From NCBI RefSeq assembly GCF_000503775.1, contig NZ_KI629785.1, positions 1,611,501 to 1,675,500 of the forward strand: a stretch of DNA of 64,000 bases, written 5' to 3'. A model generated the notes under the pieces. The model made no database searches. It had not been told where the DNA came from and worked only from the letters and a program-made list of their open reading frames with translations. The DNA is from Brevibacillus panacihumi W25 (GTDB taxonomy: Bacteria > Bacillota > Bacilli > Brevibacillales > Brevibacillaceae). This document shows, in pieces, positions 61,977 to 64,000 of the stretch (position 1 is its first letter; each line of letters begins with the position of its first letter). A program made the translations under genes and the position numbers.

Positions 61977-63400
61977 TGCAGCCAAGCAGAAGCCAAAGCC
62001 CGAACGCCCGGCTCGATCTTCTCCAGCGGAATACCGGCGAATCCGAGGAAGAATTCCTTGTGTGTCTCGGCAGGCGGCTGAATCCAGGTAAAGGAAGCCG
62101 GGGAAATGCGGACTTTCGCCTGGATCGCCAACTCTTTCATCTCCTGCTCGGAGTATGGACTGTCGACGCGAAGCAGCAGGTGAAAGCCCGCGTCTTTGCC
62201 GTAGAGGGTCGCCCTATCGCCAAAATGCTCGTGTACAGCTCGGATGCTTTCATCATGCTTCTTGCGGTACAAGCTGCGCATCTTGCGCAAATGCTTCTCC
62301 AAAAGCCCCTTTTCCATAAAAGCCTCTAATGTGCGCTGGTGCAAACGAGACGCGGACTGCTCCAACAGCGTTTCACTAACCAGCGCATAATAGCGATCCA
62401 ACAAGCTCTCTGGCAGAACCATGTACCAGATGCACAAAGCAGGCGCGACGACCTGTGCAAAGCTCCCCATGTAGATGACGTTGGCCTTGGGAAGGAGCCC
62501 CTGCAAGGATGGGATCGGTCTGCCATGATAGCGGAATTCCCCGTCGTAATCGTCTTCGAGGATATAACCGTCCACTGCTTTCGCCCAGTCCAGCAACTGC
62601 AATCGCTTGCTGATCGGCATGATCATCCCGCGCGGATACTGATGGGATGGAGAGACGACAGCCAGGCGAACGCCGCTTCGGTGCAATTCCTCGATGTCGA
62701 TGCCGTCTTCCTCAAGCGAGACGGGCCTGACTTCAAACCCATGTTGTGTGAAAGTGCGCGCAAACAGCAAATATCCCGGATTCTCCACGGCGATCTGCGG
62801 ATACTGCGGCTTCAGGATCAGGCTGAGCAAGGACAACAGCCCAAACTGATCAGCCCCCACCACGACTTGCTCCGGTGAGCAGGACACCCCCCGATACTGA
62901 TGCAGATACCTCGCGATTTGCTTGCGCAGGCCAGGCTCCCCCTGTGGATCGCCAAAGAACAGGTCATCCTGTTGCTCCTGCCGCAGAGTCTGATTGTACA
63001 ATCTGCGCCACTCGACATAGGGAAACAGCGAGAAATCGTTGCGGGACATATGAAAATCGTATTGGTATTGTCGGGGGTCGCGAAGCAGCGGACGCTTCAT
63101 GATCTCTTCTTTTGCCGAATGGTTCGCTACGGGCCCCTCCTCCGGTTCTGGCAAGTGCTCCACGTAATACCCGCTGCGGGGCCTGCTCGTGATAAAGCCC
63201 TCCGCCAGCAGTTGCTGGTATGCCATCTCAACAGGGGTGGTACTCAGTCCCAGCATATCCGCTAGCTTGCGGACAGATGGCAGTCGCGTCTTTTCCGGAA
63301 GCCTTCCCTCTGTGATCTCTTTTTTCAAATAAGCGTATAATTGCGCGTACTGAGGCTCGTTTCCGTTTCCTTCCCAGCCTGGAGTCAGGAGCATGACCAT
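61973..63400 (-). CDS. MocR-family protein lacking the PLP-binding lysine
   Basis: The product is 475 residues from the ATG at 63400 (MVMLLTPGWEGNG) with GGAG 5 bases upstream; an earlier in-frame start at 63457 has no good site. The GntR-type winged helix is intact (RLPSVRKLADMLGLSTTPVE, EGFITSRPRSGYYV). In the aminotransferase fold the motif that normally reads GSFSK is GSFAQ: Gln316 (codon 62453-62455) replaces the PLP lysine. The nearby Arg-x-Gly of LRxGY is also lost (LCIWY). LEDDYDGEFRYHG is kept. It probably senses a ligand without PLP chemistry. The frame is intact over its full length, so it is not an obvious pseudogene. Confidence 0.9.
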   Translation of the reverse strand: MVMLLTPGWEGNGNEPQYAQLYAYLKKEITEGRLPEKTRLPSVRKLADMLGLSTTPVEMAYQQLLAEGFITSRPRSGYYVEHLPEPEEGPVANHSAKEEIMKRPLLRDPRQYQYDFHMSRNDFSLFPYVEWRRLYNQTLRQEQQDDLFFGDPQGEPGLRKQIARYLHQYRGVSCSPEQVVVGADQFGLLSLLSLILKPQYPQIAVENPGYLLFARTFTQHGFEVRPVSLEEDGIDIEELHRSGVRLAVVSPSHQYPRGMIMPISKRLQLLDWAKAVDGYILEDDYDGEFRYHGRPIPSLQGLLPKANVIYMGSFAQVVAPALCIWYMVLPESLLDRYYALVSETLLEQSASRLHQRTLEAFMEKGLLEKHLRKMRSLYRKKHDESIRAVHEHFGDRATLYGKDAGFHLLLRVDSPYSEQEMKELAIQAKVRISPASFTWIQPPAETHKEFFLGFAGIPLEKIEPGVRALASAWLH

Positions 63401-63504
63401 TTTCTCTCCAATCTGTCCTTTTCTTTTTCGTAAAACTGTCCATTTAAAAGTATACAAAAAACAGGTAGCCTAGTGAAAACAAAATGTAAAGGAAGGAAAT
63501 ACCC
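63401..63504. promoter_or_regulatory. Divergent intergenic region between the second MocR gene and the GNAT gene
   Basis: This 104-base AT-rich region must hold the promoters of both genes. It contains CTGTCC (63437-63442), an AAAAGTATAC block and ACAG (63461-63464), a possible CTGT/ACAG inverted pair, and TATACT on the minus strand as a -10 candidate. No site is strong enough to assign. Confidence 0.35.
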
Positions 63505-64000
63505 ATGTCACATCAGGAACAAGCTTTGACGCCCGTGCGCTTTTTGGATGGGGAGAGAGTCTATCTGCGCCCCGTCGGAATGGAAGATGTGGAAGTCTAC
63601 TATCAGATGCTGTTCGACTCGGAGGCTCGACGTTTGACCGGAACCCAGAAAGCTTTTACACGGGAGGAAATCTCGGCCTATATCGAAAGCAAAAGAAATG
63701 ACTCCTCCGGCGTGCTGCTGCTGATCGCCCTGCGTGAAAACGACCAGGTGATCGGCGATGTGCAGATCGGCGGGATCGACCGCAACAACCGCAACGCCTA
63801 TATCCGCATCGCCATTGATTCCGGCAGTTTCCAGGGCAAGGGCTATGGCAGCGAGGCGATGCTTCTCATGCTGGATTACGGCTTTGGCATCCTCAACCTG
63901 CATCGGATCGAGCTGAATGTGTTTGCCTACAATGCCAGGGCGATTCACACTTACGAAAAGCTGGGCTTCCAGCGCGAAGGCGTGCAGCGTCAGGCCTTGT
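63505..64000 (+). CDS. GNAT-family N-acetyltransferase (C-terminus cut by the window end)
   Basis: About 165 residues are visible from the ATG at 63505 (MSHQEQALTPVRFLDGERVY), with GGAAGG 8 bases upstream. It is a RimJ/RimL or SpeG-like acetyltransferase: RPVGMEDVEVYYQMLFDSEA, the acetyl-CoA loop SFQGKGYGSEAMLLMLDYGF and the C-terminal block HRIELNVFAYNARAIHTYEK, then LGFQREG. The acceptor substrate cannot be told from the sequence. It is divergent from the lysine-less MocR gene. Confidence 0.9.
   Translation, partial: MSHQEQALTPVRFLDGERVYLRPVGMEDVEVYYQMLFDSEARRLTGTQKAFTREEISAYIESKRNDSSGVLLLIALRENDQVIGDVQIGGIDRNNRNAYIRIAIDSGSFQGKGYGSEAMLLMLDYGFGILNLHRIELNVFAYNARAIHTYEKLGFQREGVQRQAL

Overview
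The window reads as a stretch of chromosome from a moderately GC-rich Gram-positive bacterium of the Bacillales, most likely Brevibacillus or a close Paenibacillaceae relative. This is inferred from gene content: AddAB and SbcCD in one operon, a caa3-type oxidase whose subunit II carries a fused cytochrome c domain, CtaA/CtaB/CtaM, Gram-positive lipoproteins, and strong AGGAGG-type ribosome binding sites. No rRNA, tRNA, CRISPR array or insertion sequence was seen. Almost every gene lies on the minus strand.

Layout. 1-3.7 kb: an autoregulated-looking efflux operon (HlyD-type lipoprotein, ABC ATPase, ABC-2 permease, TetR regulator) with a sigma-A-like promoter and two copies of a 15-bp inverted-repeat operator. 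3.7-16 kb: recombination and repair operon sbcD-sbcC-addB-addA. 16-19.5 kb: a secreted protein of unknown function, then ctaM-ctaB-ctaA for haem A synthesis and oxidase maturation. 19.6-40.3 kb: a phenylacetate degradation island of three units: (i) paaABCD plus an aldehyde dehydrogenase; (ii) paaX, a branched-chain-amino-acid-type ABC importer (livHMGF plus binding protein) and a soluble chemoreceptor; (iii) an EthD-like protein, two PaaI-type thioesterases, three crotonases, paaK, a paaH split into two genes, two thiolases and an FlK-like thioesterase. All three units are headed by promoters carrying the same inverted repeat, RCGTT-N5-AACGY, which is a good candidate for the PaaX operator. 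40.7-44.6 kb: ctaCDEF for the caa3 oxidase. 45-46.6 kb: a short-chain dehydrogenase and a membrane-anchored SurA-N-like protein.

46.8-59.3 kb: an eight-gene operon, nearly all genes overlapping or a few bases apart. It encodes a large exported two-TM protein, an ABC ATPase and permease, a coiled-coil membrane protein with a long Gly/Asn-rich segment, a MoxR AAA+ ATPase, a DUF58 protein, a BatA/VWA-like protein and a double-VWA membrane protein. Each family is known, but I know of no assigned job for the assembly, and it is the best candidate here for an uncharacterised system. 59.4-64 kb: proline dehydrogenase, a divergent MocR/GabR-type regulator, a second MocR-type protein that has lost the PLP-binding lysine, and a GNAT acetyltransferase cut by the window end.

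How the parts work together. PaaK would activate phenylacetate, PaaABCD would epoxidise the ring, PaaG would isomerise the epoxide, an unidentified hydrolase plus the aldehyde dehydrogenase would open and oxidise the ring, and PaaF/PaaH/thiolases would beta-oxidise the product. No paaE-type reductase and no PaaZ fusion are present in the window. All coordinates and motifs were read by eye; family names are from recognition of sequence motifs, without any database search.
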